From Streptobacillus felis (GTDB lineage Bacteria; Fusobacteriota; Fusobacteriia; Fusobacteriales; Leptotrichiaceae), in assembly GCF_001559775.1 (NCBI RefSeq), contig NZ_LOHX01000297.1:1-39938 (forward strand): a stretch of DNA of 39,938 nucleotides, in the 5' to 3' direction. Positions 31,213-39,397 of the stretch are shown piece after piece; position 1 is the first letter of the stretch, and every line of letters starts with the position of its first letter. The position numbers and the translations under genes are program-made. Under the pieces are notes generated by a model. The model made no database searches, was not told the DNA's origin, and worked only from the letters and a program-made list of their open reading frames with translations.

Positions 31213-31726
31213 ACCAAAAAATTTCCCTTCCGTACTTACCAAATGAGTTTAATATTCTACCTTCATCATTATATTTTATTTGATAAAATTCAACTCTTCT
31301 ATTAAAAGTTTTATTTACCTCTTTTACTAATTCTCTAAAATCAAGTCTTCCTTCTGCTGTAAAGTAAAATATTAATTTTTCTCCACCAAACATGTATTCA
31401 CCTATTACTAAGTTCATTTCCGGCAGAACTCTTTTAACTATTTTTTTACATATAAAATATGCTTCTTTAGCTTTTTCATCAAGTATTTCTAATTCACTAA
31501 CTTCTTCTTCCGTTAATTTTCTTTTTACTTTTCTAATCTTAATATCATCTTCTTCTGATTCTAAATTTACATTATTAAGCTTATTTTCTCCTAGTACTAC
31601 TCCTATTTGATCTCCTCTAATAGTTTCCACTATAACATAATCACCCTTCTTATACTCGTCAACATTTTCAATAAAGAAAGGATATACTTTTTTTGTTTTT
31701 CTAAACCTTATGTTTACTATATTCAT
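31211..31726 (-). CDS. PSP1-domain protein (RicT/YaaT-like, short form)
   Basis: A 171-residue protein. The N-terminal KKVYPFFIENVDEYKKGDYV and VETIRGDQIGVVLG, and the C-terminal FYFTAEGRLDFRELVKEVNK plus FNRRVEFYQI, match the PSP1 core of RicT/YaaT. That family is about 270 residues in Firmicutes and works with RicA and RicF in RNase Y-dependent mRNA processing, using cysteines to hold Fe-S clusters. Here the cysteine-rich C-terminal section is absent and only one cysteine remains. It follows radC by 12 bases. The Ric complex role is therefore uncertain. Confidence 0.8.
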   Translation of the reverse strand: MNIVNIRFRKTKKVYPFFIENVDEYKKGDYVIVETIRGDQIGVVLGENKLNNVNLESEEDDIKIRKVKRKLTEEEVSELEILDEKAKEAYFICKKIVKRVLPEMNLVIGEYMFGGEKLIFYFTAEGRLDFRELVKEVNKTFNRRVEFYQIKYNDEGRILNSFGKYGREIFW

Positions 31727-31738
31727 ATTTACCTCTTT

Positions 31739-32347
31739 CTAAATCTTATTATTTTCTAAAAAACTATAGTATCCCTTATTAGAAATAATAATATGATCTG
31801 ATAATCTTACATCAACAAAATTTAAAATATCTAATAACTTCTTGGTTAACTCAAAATCATCAAGAGATGGATTTACAACTCCACTAGGATGATTATGCAC
31901 TACTATAATTGATTTTGCATTATATTTCAATATATTTTTTAATATTTCCCTAACATGGACTACACTTCTATCAACAGTTCCTAAAAAAATATTTTCATCT
32001 TTAATTAATATGTTTTTAGAATTAAAATAAAGAACCTTAAATACTTCTCTTTCCATGTCAATATATTCAAATTTCAAATAATTAATTAAATCTTCAAAAC
32101 AACTTATTTTCTTTTCTTCTTCAAAACAATCACTAAAAAAAACATGTCTATATGTTAAATTTAATATTTCCAATAACTTTAAAGTTTTTTTGGAAAATAA
32201 ATTCAAACCTTCTAAAACTAAAATATCCTCTCTTAAAACATTAGAAAGTTTCCCATATTTTTCTATTATTTCATTAGCTTGAATTTTAGCATTTTTCTTT
32301 TTATCAACAAATGCTATAATTTTTTCAAGTAATTCTATTTCACTCAT
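31739..32347 (-). CDS. radC: RadC-like JAB/MPN+ domain protein
   Basis: A 202-residue protein with the helix-hairpin-helix-like N-terminus of RadC followed by the JAMM metalloprotease-like fold. IIVVHNHPSGVVNPSLDD (about 147-164) supplies the HxH...D metal site, and FLGTVDRSVVHVREIL (about 121-136) is the preceding conserved block. Despite its name, a DNA-repair function of RadC is not established. Length (typical 200-230) is normal. It is first of a pair with the PSP1 gene. Confidence 0.9.
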   Translation of the reverse strand: MSEIELLEKIIAFVDKKKNAKIQANEIIEKYGKLSNVLREDILVLEGLNLFSKKTLKLLEILNLTYRHVFFSDCFEEEKKISCFEDLINYLKFEYIDMEREVFKVLYFNSKNILIKDENIFLGTVDRSVVHVREILKNILKYNAKSIIVVHNHPSGVVNPSLDDFELTKKLLDILNFVDVRLSDHIIISNKGYYSFLENNKI

Positions 32348-32372
32348 TTATCCCCCTTGTGCTGCCCAGTAT

Positions 32373-32401
32373 ATTTTAGCATATATATATGTTAAAATCA
32401 A
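32373..32401 (-). promoter_or_regulatory. Promoter of radC-PSP1
   Basis: Minus-strand TTGATT (32396-32401), 17-base spacer ending TGC, TAAAAT (32373-32378). Confidence 0.6.
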
Positions 32402-32412
32402 ACTACAAAAAA

Positions 32413-32438
32413 AAGATGCCAATATAACTTGACACCTT
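32413..32438 (-). terminator. Terminator of the two uncharacterised genes 32445-33303
   Basis: A ten-base stem with two G-T pairs (32413-32422 with 32429-32438), six-base loop and a T run on the minus strand. Confidence 0.75.
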
Positions 32439-32444
32439 ATTTAA

Positions 32445-32873
32445 TTATTTTTCATCTATTTTAAATGTAGATTCTTTTTTATCGAAAGTAAGTTTATAAT
32501 CTCTTCCAGATTTTAATTCAACATCAAATGTTGTTTCACCTGTTGAAGTTGTAACTGTTTTATGTAATACTCCTGGTCTAGTCCATGAATATTCAGCAAC
32601 TATTTCATTAGTTCCTGGTAAAGCATAGGCACCTTCTCCTGTTTCATCTGAAAAATGTGTTGCATATTCCCCATTAACTTTTATAATATTCATAGTATCT
32701 GTAACTATAAATCCACCACTTTTAGTAAAAATTTTTACAGCATTTGGATGTTTAGCTAAAAAATCCTCACCTTGTTTTTTTAATGACTTCTTATTCATGA
32801 AATGTGAAACCATTGAAAAGATTGCAAATAAAGATAGTATCCCTCCATAAAGTAACATCATATTTTTACTCAT
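32445..32873 (-). CDS. Membrane-anchored protein, function unknown
   Basis: A 142-residue protein with one N-terminal membrane segment (about 6-24) and a beta-rich soluble domain. No named family is recognised. The domain contains HFSDETGEGAYALPG and EYSWTRPGVLHKTVTT, which look like ordered strands with conserved aromatic residues. It overlaps the preceding gene by eight bases and has a strong AGGAGG site, so the two are co-expressed and may form a unit. No signal-cleavage site is obvious. Confidence 0.7.
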   Translation of the reverse strand: MSKNMMLLYGGILSLFAIFSMVSHFMNKKSLKKQGEDFLAKHPNAVKIFTKSGGFIVTDTMNIIKVNGEYATHFSDETGEGAYALPGTNEIVAEYSWTRPGVLHKTVTTSTGETTFDVELKSGRDYKLTFDKKESTFKIDEK

Positions 32874-33303
32874 CTTTTTTTCCTCCTACTATTATTTTTT
32901 GTTTAACTCCAGTTAATTTTTCTATTTCAGCATACATAGTTTTAAATTGTATTAACCCTAATGGTGCACAATCAATAGTGTCTCCATTTATATGTAAATT
33001 CATATCATCTGCTGTGTTAGATTGTTTAATATTGTATGTAACTTCAGCACCTTTTAACTCATATTCTTTTACCAATTTATTTCTTTTATAAAATCTAAAT
33101 TTAGTCCCTTCAACCTCAAATTTAATATCATCATAAAATACATTCATATATACTAATACCAGTGTAATAAATACACCTAAAGCTATACCCATTGTTTGGC
33201 TTAAAAAATATGTAGATAGTCCTCCAACAATAAGTCCACCAATTGGTGCACCTACTAGTGCCCATAACATTTTTAAAATACTTCTTTTATATACTGATTT
33301 CAC
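32866..33303 (-). CDS. Small membrane protein with possible PH-like domain, function unknown
   Basis: A 145-residue protein with two membrane segments (about 11-30 and 36-53) followed by a soluble domain of short strands and a C-terminal helix. DIKFEVEGTKFRFYKRNKLV and the closing helix (FKTMYAEIEKLTG) resemble bacterial PH-like folds in outline, which is a weak structural guess. The start is GTG at 33303, with AAGGAGGG upstream. It is first in a two-gene operon with its own consensus promoter. Confidence 0.68.
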   Translation of the reverse strand: MKSVYKRSILKMLWALVGAPIGGLIVGGLSTYFLSQTMGIALGVFITLVLVYMNVFYDDIKFEVEGTKFRFYKRNKLVKEYELKGAEVTYNIKQSNTADDMNLHINGDTIDCAPLGLIQFKTMYAEIEKLTGVKQKIIVGGKKDE

Positions 33304-33335
33304 TAGAAATCCCTCCTTAAAAATATCTTCTTAAT

Positions 33336-33364
33336 ATTATAACCCCCCTCGCTTTTTTTGTCAA
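33336..33364 (-). promoter_or_regulatory. Promoter of the two uncharacterised genes
   Basis: Minus-strand TTGACA (33359-33364), 17-base spacer containing a GGGGGG run, TATAAT (33336-33341). This is a full consensus promoter, so strong expression is likely. Confidence 0.82.
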
Positions 33365-33408
33365 GTGAATAAATGAATTTTGAAAATATGGTTTTTTTTT
33401 TTACTAAA

Positions 33409-33437
33409 TAGACTTTTTTACTTAAGTATGGTAAAAT
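33409..33437 (+). promoter_or_regulatory. Promoter of fhs
   Basis: TAGACT (33409-33414), 17-base spacer ending TGG, TAAAAT (33432-33437). The -35 is weak, but the -10 is extended by TG. Confidence 0.5.
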
Positions 33438-33465
33438 TAATAATAAACATAAAGGTGGTGTATTA

Positions 33466-35121
33466 ATGACAGATATAGAAATCGCACAAAGTTCAAAATT
33501 ACTTCCTATAGAGGAAATTGCAAAAAAAATAGGTGTTGAAAAAGACATAGAATTTTATGGTAAGTACAAAGCTAAATTAAATCTAGATATCTTAGATAGA
33601 CTAGAATCAAAAGCTAATGGTAAATTAATTTTAGTAACAGCTATTACTCCTACTCCATATGGAGAAGGTAAAACTACTGTTTCAGTTGGTTTAACTCAAG
33701 GTTTTAATAAACTTGGTTATTCATCTATTGCAGCTTTAAGAGAACCATCTCTAGGACCAGTATTTGGACTTAAAGGTGGAGCTACTGGTGGAGGTTATTC
33801 ACAAGTATTACCAATGGAAGATATTAATCTTCATTTTACTGGTGATTTTCATGCCATAACTTCTGCAAATAACTTAATTGCAGCTATGTTAGATAATCAC
33901 TTAAATAGAGGTAATGCTCTAGAAATAGATTTAAATAACATTTACTTTAAAAGAGTACTTGATATGAATGATAGAGCACTTAGAAGTATAACTGTAGGGC
34001 AAGGAAGTAAAATTAATGGTCCAGTTCATGATGCTTCATTTAAAATTACTGTTGCTAGTGAAATTATGGCTATATTATGTCTTGCAGAAAATTTACATGA
34101 TTTAAAAGAAAAAATTGGTAACATTATTATTGCTAAAAATATACATGGTGATTTTATATATGTTAGAGATTTAAATGCACATGGTGCAGCTTCTGTCTTA
34201 TTAAAAGAAGCTATCAAACCTAATCTTGTTCAAACTACAGAAAATACACCAGTTTTAATACATGGAGGACCATTTGCAAATATAGCTCATGGATGTAACT
34301 CAGTACTTGCTACAAAACTTGCACTTAAACTTTCAGATTATACTATAACTGAAGCAGGATTTGCAGCTGATTTAGGTGCTGAAAAATTCTTTGATATTAA
34401 ATGTAGAAAAGCATCTATCACACCTGATATGGTAGTTATAGTTGCAACTGTAAGAGCACTTAAACATCACGGTAATGGAAACTTAGAATATGGACTTGAA
34501 AATCTTGATAAACATATAGAAAATATCAAAAAATTTAATTTACCTGTAATCGTAGCAATTAATAAATTTGCTGATGATACTCAAGAAGATTTAAATACTA
34601 TAAAAGATTTTACTATAACTAAAGGTGTATTAGCAGTACCTGTTGAAATTCATGCAAAAGGTGGAGAAGGTGCTAAAGATTTAGTTAAAGAAATAGTTGA
34701 AGTATTAGACTACGTTGAAGAAATTCCTTCAGAAAGCGTTAATTCAGTTTTTGAATATTTATATACTCTAGATAAATCTATAGAAGAAAAAATAGAAACT
34801 ATATGTAAAGAAATTTACGGTGCTAAAGATATAGAATATTCTGAATTAGCAATGGAGAAAATAAAATTATTCACTGAAAAAGGATTTTCAAATTTACCAA
34901 TTTGTATGTCTAAAACTCCAGCATCAATTTCAGATGATCCTAAATTATTAGGAAAACCTGAAAACTTTACTTTCAAAGTAACTGATATTAATATATCTGC
35001 AGGTGCAGGTTTCTTAGTAGTAATGGCAGGAGATATAATGGATATGCCTGGATTACCTAAGGTTCCAGCAGCAGAACACATAGACATAGATGAAAAAGGA
35101 AATATAATAGGATTATCATAA
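33466..35121 (+). CDS. fhs: Formate-tetrahydrofolate ligase
   Basis: A 551-residue enzyme that joins formate to tetrahydrofolate using ATP, giving 10-formyl-THF for purines and initiator tRNA. The P-loop region TPTPYGEGKTTVSVGL (about 62-77) and the block FGLKGGATGGGYSQVLPMED (about 101-120) are diagnostic, as is the C-terminal ISAGAGFLVVMAGDIMDMPG. Length is normal (about 555). It sits alone between promoter and terminator. With pflA also in the window, formate made by pyruvate formate-lyase is a likely substrate source. Confidence 0.97.
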   Translation: MTDIEIAQSSKLLPIEEIAKKIGVEKDIEFYGKYKAKLNLDILDRLESKANGKLILVTAITPTPYGEGKTTVSVGLTQGFNKLGYSSIAALREPSLGPVFGLKGGATGGGYSQVLPMEDINLHFTGDFHAITSANNLIAAMLDNHLNRGNALEIDLNNIYFKRVLDMNDRALRSITVGQGSKINGPVHDASFKITVASEIMAILCLAENLHDLKEKIGNIIIAKNIHGDFIYVRDLNAHGAASVLLKEAIKPNLVQTTENTPVLIHGGPFANIAHGCNSVLATKLALKLSDYTITEAGFAADLGAEKFFDIKCRKASITPDMVVIVATVRALKHHGNGNLEYGLENLDKHIENIKKFNLPVIVAINKFADDTQEDLNTIKDFTITKGVLAVPVEIHAKGGEGAKDLVKEIVEVLDYVEEIPSESVNSVFEYLYTLDKSIEEKIETICKEIYGAKDIEYSELAMEKIKLFTEKGFSNLPICMSKTPASISDDPKLLGKPENFTFKVTDINISAGAGFLVVMAGDIMDMPGLPKVPAAEHIDIDEKGNIIGLS

Positions 35122-35125
35122 AATT

Positions 35126-35147
35126 TAGCTGCATATCAATGCAGCTA
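35126..35147 (+). terminator. Intrinsic terminator of fhs
   Basis: A nine-base stem (35126-35134 with 35139-35147), four-base loop, followed by T. Confidence 0.85.
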
Positions 35148-35155
35148 TTTTTATC

Positions 35156-35183
35156 TTGACTTAATCTATTTATGTGGTATACT
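35156..35183 (+). promoter_or_regulatory. Promoter of the PTS EIICB gene
   Basis: TTGACT (35156-35161), 16-base spacer, TATACT (35178-35183). The start codon is 41 bases downstream. Confidence 0.75.
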
Positions 35184-35223
35184 AGATTAACGATATATAT
35201 TTTTATAGAAAGGACGGTAAAAG

Positions 35224-36840
35224 ATGAAAAATAACTTTTTTTCAGTTTTACAAAAAATCGGTAGAGCATTTATGCTACCTATAGCTGTACTTCCTATGGC
35301 AGGGATATTATTAGGAGTTGGAGGATCATTTACTAACCCAGTGTTAATTAACACATATAATTTAACTTTCCTTGCTCCAGGTACACCTATAAATTATTTA
35401 ATGCAATTATTCTTTAATGTAGGATTATTTGTATTTGCAAACTTACCACTACTTTTCGCAGTAGGAGTTGCAATAGGTATGGCAAATAAAAACAAAGAAA
35501 CTGCTGCACTTTCAGCTGTTTTAGGTTTCTTATTATTCCATACTATTATCAATACAATATTAACATTTAAAGGTATTACTCCTGATAAAGTTACTTATGA
35601 CGCTTTACTTGCTAGTGGTTTAACAGAATCAGCAGCAAGAGGTACTGCCGCTTTATATGCAAGAGAATTAGGAATATTTACTCTACAAACAGGAGTATTT
35701 GGCGGTATAGTAACAGGTATTACTTCTGCATTAATTACTAATAAGTTTTCTGATAAAACTTTACCTGATTATTTAGCTTTCTTTAGTGGTAATAGATTAG
35801 TTCCAGTTATGACTATATTAATTTTCATACCTATAGCGGCTATAATTCCATTTATTTGGCCATCTATTTTCTTACTAATAGTTAAAGCTGGAGAATTATT
35901 TGCAGCTACAGGTGCAATAGGTACATTCTTCTATGGAACTACAATGAGATTACTAAATGTATTTGGATTACATCACGCTATTTATCCTTTATTCTGGTAT
36001 ACACAATTAGGTGGATACGAAGAAGTTGCTGGAACTATGATAGCTGGTGGACAAAATATTTTCTTTGCTCAACTTGCAGATCCAAGTATAAAACACTTCA
36101 GTGCAGCTGCTACTAAAACAATGACAGGTGGATTCCTACCTATGATGTTTGGTTTACCTGCTGCAGCATTAGCTATGTATCATACTGCTAAAAAAGAAAA
36201 TAAAGGAGTAATTAAAGGTATATTATTATCTGCTGCACTAACTTCATTCTTAACAGGTATTACTGAGCCTATAGAATTTACATTCTTATTCGTTGCTCCT
36301 ATACTTTATGTAATACATGCTGTTCTTGAAGGTCTAGCATATATGTTGATGTATGTATTAAACGTTGCTGTAGGTATTACATTCTCTCGTGGAATTATAG
36401 ACTTTACATTCTTCGGTTTATTACAAGGTCCAGCTAAAACATCTTATCAATGGATATTAATATTAGGTCCTGTTTATGCAGTAGTATATTATTTCATATT
36501 TAAATACTTAATACTTAAATTCAACTTTGCTACACCAGGTAGAGAAGGTGGAGAAAATAAACTATATACAAGATCTGACTATAACGCTTCAAAAGAAGAA
36601 AAAAGTATTATAGATGAAATAGTACAAAACTTAGGTGGAGTAGAAAATATAGAAAACATAGATGCTTGTATTACTAGATTAAGAGTAACTGTTAAAGATC
36701 CAGAAATCGTAAGTAATGATGAAACATGGAAAGCATTACAAGCAAAAGGTGTAATAAGATCAGGAAATGGTGTACAATTGATTTATGGTACTCAAGCTGA
36801 TATCTATAAAAATAAAATAAGAGACAAATATAAAATATAA
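35224..36840 (+). CDS. PTS transporter subunit EIICB, glucose/maltose/N-acetylglucosamine family
   Basis: A 538-residue sugar phosphotransferase permease. The IIC domain (about 1-425) begins FFSVLQKIGRAFMLPIAVLP and holds FGLHHAIYPLFWYTQLGG and the sugar-site motif LTGITEPIEFTFLFVAP. The IIB domain (about 455-538) carries the phospho-cysteine in IDACITRLRV (Cys about 482). No IIA domain is fused, so a separate IIA, perhaps Crr-type, is needed; HPr is encoded at 39093-39359. The family covers glucose, maltose and N-acetylglucosamine; the sugar cannot be chosen from sequence alone, although the fusion order C-B fits PtsG/MalX. Confidence 0.93.
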   Translation: MKNNFFSVLQKIGRAFMLPIAVLPMAGILLGVGGSFTNPVLINTYNLTFLAPGTPINYLMQLFFNVGLFVFANLPLLFAVGVAIGMANKNKETAALSAVLGFLLFHTIINTILTFKGITPDKVTYDALLASGLTESAARGTAALYARELGIFTLQTGVFGGIVTGITSALITNKFSDKTLPDYLAFFSGNRLVPVMTILIFIPIAAIIPFIWPSIFLLIVKAGELFAATGAIGTFFYGTTMRLLNVFGLHHAIYPLFWYTQLGGYEEVAGTMIAGGQNIFFAQLADPSIKHFSAAATKTMTGGFLPMMFGLPAAALAMYHTAKKENKGVIKGILLSAALTSFLTGITEPIEFTFLFVAPILYVIHAVLEGLAYMLMYVLNVAVGITFSRGIIDFTFFGLLQGPAKTSYQWILILGPVYAVVYYFIFKYLILKFNFATPGREGGENKLYTRSDYNASKEEKSIIDEIVQNLGGVENIENIDACITRLRVTVKDPEIVSNDETWKALQAKGVIRSGNGVQLIYGTQADIYKNKIRDKYKI

Positions 36841-36842
36841 TT

Positions 36843-36865
36843 AAGTTGTGGCTTGGCCACAACTT
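36843..36865 (+). terminator. Intrinsic terminator of the PTS gene
   Basis: A perfect ten-base stem (36843-36852 with 36856-36865), three-base loop, then T. Confidence 0.87.
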
Positions 36866-36881
36866 TTTTATTACCATAAAC

Positions 36882-36910
36882 TTTACTTTAACTAACCTTT
36901 TTGATATAAT
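36882..36910 (+). promoter_or_regulatory. Promoter of the HMA-like-RNase H-rho operon
   Basis: TTTACT (36882-36887), 17-base spacer ending TGA, TATAAT (36905-36910). Confidence 0.75.
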
Positions 36911-36941
36911 TAATGTATAAAAAATAGGAAAGGTTATCGAT

Positions 36942-37160
36942 ATGAAAAAGAAAATTACACTAGAAAATTTTAACGAAGTAAAACAAGTAAAACAAATTTC
37001 TACTATACTTTTAGGACTTCCTGAAGTTGATGATTTAGAAGCTGACTTAGACAATAATTCTATTACACTTTCTTTAAATACAGTTACATCAAATGAAATG
37101 ATTAAATACTTTGTAAAATCAGCTAATTTTAATGTAGTTGATATTAAAGATGTGGAATAA
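36942..37160 (+). CDS. Small heavy-metal-associated-domain-like protein without metal-binding cysteines
   Basis: A 72-residue protein with a beta-alpha-beta-beta-alpha-beta look: KKKITLENF, helix with VKQISTILLGL, EVDDLEADLDNNSITLSLN, helix, FNVVDIKDVE. This spacing resembles HMA/copper-chaperone domains, but the CxxC metal site is missing (no cysteine in the protein). It is first of an operon with RNase H and rho, spaced two bases from the RNase H gene. The function is unknown. Confidence 0.65.
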   Translation: MKKKITLENFNEVKQVKQISTILLGLPEVDDLEADLDNNSITLSLNTVTSNEMIKYFVKSANFNVVDIKDVE

Positions 37161-37162
37161 TT

Positions 37163-37765
37163 ATGTTTTATGCATACTATATAGAAGAAGAAAAAAAATA
37201 TGGAATAGTCAAAACATGGAATGAATGTCAAGCTCTTACTAAAGGTAAAAATGCAAGATACAAAAAATTTGAAAATAAAAATGATGCAACCAGTTGGCTA
37301 GAATCAGGTGCATTATATACTCCAAAATCTAAAGAAACTTCACAATTACATAAAGATGCAACATACTTTGATTCTGGTACAGGAAGAACTGGAACAGTAG
37401 AGGTTAAAGTATGTGATGTTTACGGTGATTCACTTCTACCCTTCATTATGCCTAAAGATAAAATTAATAGATATGGCAACTATTTCTTAAGTGAAAATAG
37501 AACAAATAATTTCGGTGAATTAACTGCTTTATTTATTGCACTTAAATATTCAATTAAATATAATATAAAAAAAATATGTGGAGATTCAAAATTAATTATA
37601 GATTTTTGGTCTATAGGTAGATATAACGAAGAAAAAATAGACAAAGATACTATTGATTTAATAGAAAAGGTAGTTAAACTAAGAAAAGAATTTGAAAAAA
37701 TAGGCGGAGAAATTCTACATGTCTCTGGTGATATAAATCCAGCAGATCTTGGATTTCATAAATAA
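37163..37765 (+). CDS. rnhA: Ribonuclease H (type 1) with N-terminal viroplasmin/hybrid-binding domain
   Basis: A 200-residue enzyme that cuts RNA in RNA:DNA hybrids. Residues 1-48 (YAYYIEEEKKYGIVKTWNEC, then KGKNARYKKF) form the viroplasmin-like hybrid-binding domain seen in eukaryotic RNase H1 and some bacteria. The catalytic acids of the nuclease domain are visible: Asp70 (YFDSGTGRTG), Glu119 (FGELTAL), Asp141 (CGDSKLI) and Asp194 (NPADLGFHK). Glycine-rich loops differ from the E. coli enzyme. Ribosome site is weak, and translation is probably coupled to the gene before. Rho follows 13 bases later. Confidence 0.9.
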   Translation: MFYAYYIEEEKKYGIVKTWNECQALTKGKNARYKKFENKNDATSWLESGALYTPKSKETSQLHKDATYFDSGTGRTGTVEVKVCDVYGDSLLPFIMPKDKINRYGNYFLSENRTNNFGELTALFIALKYSIKYNIKKICGDSKLIIDFWSIGRYNEEKIDKDTIDLIEKVVKLRKEFEKIGGEILHVSGDINPADLGFHK

Positions 37766-37778
37766 GAAAGGAATAAAA

Positions 37779-39029
37779 ATGGAAAACATTACTTTAGATG
37801 AATTAGGAAACTATAGCCTAACAAATTTAAGAAAACTTGCTAAAGAACATAAAATTGAAGGTTATTCTACTATACCAAAAATGGAATTACTTAACAGATT
37901 ATGCTACAGTCTTGCCACTGAACAAGGACTAATTTACTCATATGGAGAACTAGATATAATAAATGATGTATATGGTTTTTTAAGAAATACACCACAAAAT
38001 ATTGATGTATATGTTTCAAATTCTCAAATAAAAAAATTTGGATTAAGACAAGGTGATGTAATAGTAGGTGAAGTTAGAAAACCTCTAAATGATGAAAAAA
38101 ACTTTGGATTATTAAAGTTAATTTATGTAAATGGTGAAAAAGGAGAACTTAGTCGTCAAAGACCTATGTTTGATGATTTAATTCCATCATATCCTATAGA
38201 AAGATTAGAACTAGGGGAAGGTAGTATTTCATCAAGAATTATTGATTTAATAGCTCCTATAGGGAAAGGACAAAGAGGCCTAATAGTTGCTCCTCCAAAA
38301 GCTGGAAAAACTACTATACTGTCTGATTTAGCAAATGATATTTTAAAGTATAATAAAGATGTTCAGGTTTGGATCATTTTAATAGATGAAAGACCAGAAG
38401 AAGTTACAGATATAAAAGAAAATGTAAAAAATGCAGAAATTTTTGCTGCAACATTTGATGAAAATACGTCAGTACATTTAAGTGTAACTGAAAAGGTTTT
38501 AGAAGCTGCCAAAAGAGAAATTGAAAAAGGAAATAACATAGTAATATTAATGGATAGTTTAACAAGACTTGCAAGATCATATAATATTGAAATGCCATCT
38601 AGTGGTAAACTTTTATCAGGTGGTATAGACCCTAAATCTTTATACATGCCTAAGAAATTCTTAGGAGCTGCGAGAAAAATTAGAGGTGGAGGAAGTCTTA
38701 CTATACTTGCAACTGCATTAATAGAAACTGGTAGTCGTATGGATGAAGTAATATTTGAAGAATTTAAGGGTACTGGAAATATGGAATTAGTTTTAGATAG
38801 AGCATTACAACAATTAAGATTATTCCCAGCAGTAGATATATTAAAAAGTGGAACAAGAAAAGAAGAATTACTTTATTCTAAAAGAGAATTTGAGGCAATA
38901 CTTAAATTAAGAAAGTTTATTTTAAAATTAAATGAAGCAGAAGCTCTTAAATTTTTAATGGATTTAATAAAAAGATATTCTAGCAATAGAGACCTACTTG
39001 AAAATATTGATTATGAATTAAAATTATAA
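37779..39029 (+). CDS. rho: Transcription termination factor Rho
   Basis: A 416-residue hexameric RNA helicase that ends transcription. The N-terminal LRKLAKEHKIEGYSTIPKME (about 14-33) is the Rho N-terminal helical domain, followed by the cold-shock-like RNA-binding domain (YGFLRNTPQNIDVYVSNSQI). Walker A is APPKAGKTTIL (about 174-184), the arginine-rich block DERPEEVTDI (about 207-216), Walker B ILMDSLTRLARSYN (about 259-272), and LIETGSRMDEVIFEEFKGTG. Length is typical (about 420). The start at 37779 follows AGAAAGGA; an upstream in-frame ATG at 37749 lies inside the RNase H gene without a good site. No terminator separates it from ptsH. Confidence 0.96.
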   Translation: MENITLDELGNYSLTNLRKLAKEHKIEGYSTIPKMELLNRLCYSLATEQGLIYSYGELDIINDVYGFLRNTPQNIDVYVSNSQIKKFGLRQGDVIVGEVRKPLNDEKNFGLLKLIYVNGEKGELSRQRPMFDDLIPSYPIERLELGEGSISSRIIDLIAPIGKGQRGLIVAPPKAGKTTILSDLANDILKYNKDVQVWIILIDERPEEVTDIKENVKNAEIFAATFDENTSVHLSVTEKVLEAAKREIEKGNNIVILMDSLTRLARSYNIEMPSSGKLLSGGIDPKSLYMPKKFLGAARKIRGGGSLTILATALIETGSRMDEVIFEEFKGTGNMELVLDRALQQLRLFPAVDILKSGTRKEELLYSKREFEAILKLRKFILKLNEAEALKFLMDLIKRYSSNRDLLENIDYELKL

Positions 39030-39030
39030 G

Positions 39031-39059
39031 TTGACAAACATTCAATAGTAGTGTAAAAT
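39031..39059 (+). promoter_or_regulatory. Promoter of ptsH
   Basis: TTGACA (39031-39036), 17-base spacer ending GTG, TAAAAT (39054-39059). It starts one base after the rho stop codon. Confidence 0.8.
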
Positions 39060-39092
39060 TTAACTATATATAATTTCTAGGAGGACGAAAAT

Positions 39093-39359
39093 ATGTCAAA
39101 AACAGTAACAATTATTAACGAAACTGGAATACATACAAGACCAGGGTCTGTTATAGTTAAAAAAGCTAAAGAATTCAAAGAAGATGGTACACAAATTATG
39201 TTATCATACAACGGAAAAGAAGCAAAAGCTGATTCTTTAGTAAAAATATTATCTTTAGGTATTAAAAAAGATGCTGAAGTTGTTGTATCTGCTGAAGGAC
39301 CAAGTGCAGAAAAAGCAGTTGAAGAAATGGCTGAATTATTATCAACACTAGTAGATTAA
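39093..39359 (+). CDS. ptsH: Phosphocarrier protein HPr
   Basis: An 88-residue carrier between PTS enzyme I and the EIIA proteins. The phosphorylated His14 is in GIHTRPGS (typical form GLHARPAS). Ser48, in AKADSLVKILSLGI, matches the regulatory serine (Ser46 in Gram-positive HPr), so HPr kinase control is possible. The gene encoding enzyme I is not in the window. A strong AGGAGG site and a consensus promoter fit abundant expression. Confidence 0.95.
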   Translation: MSKTVTIINETGIHTRPGSVIVKKAKEFKEDGTQIMLSYNGKEAKADSLVKILSLGIKKDAEVVVSAEGPSAEKAVEEMAELLSTLVD

Positions 39360-39367
39360 TAAATATT

Positions 39368-39397
39368 AAAATGCGTTGACAAAAATCAACGCATTTT
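39368..39397. terminator. Bidirectional terminator between ptsH and the ImmA-like gene
   Basis: A perfect 12-base stem (39368-39379 with 39386-39397), six-base loop, T run on plus and A/T run on minus; the ImmA-type stop codon lies at its right edge. Confidence 0.85.

Noticed and set aside
36692-37231. Minus-strand frame of 179 codons
   Set aside because: It crosses the PTS gene end, a terminator, a promoter and the next two genes in antisense, with no domain or ribosome site.
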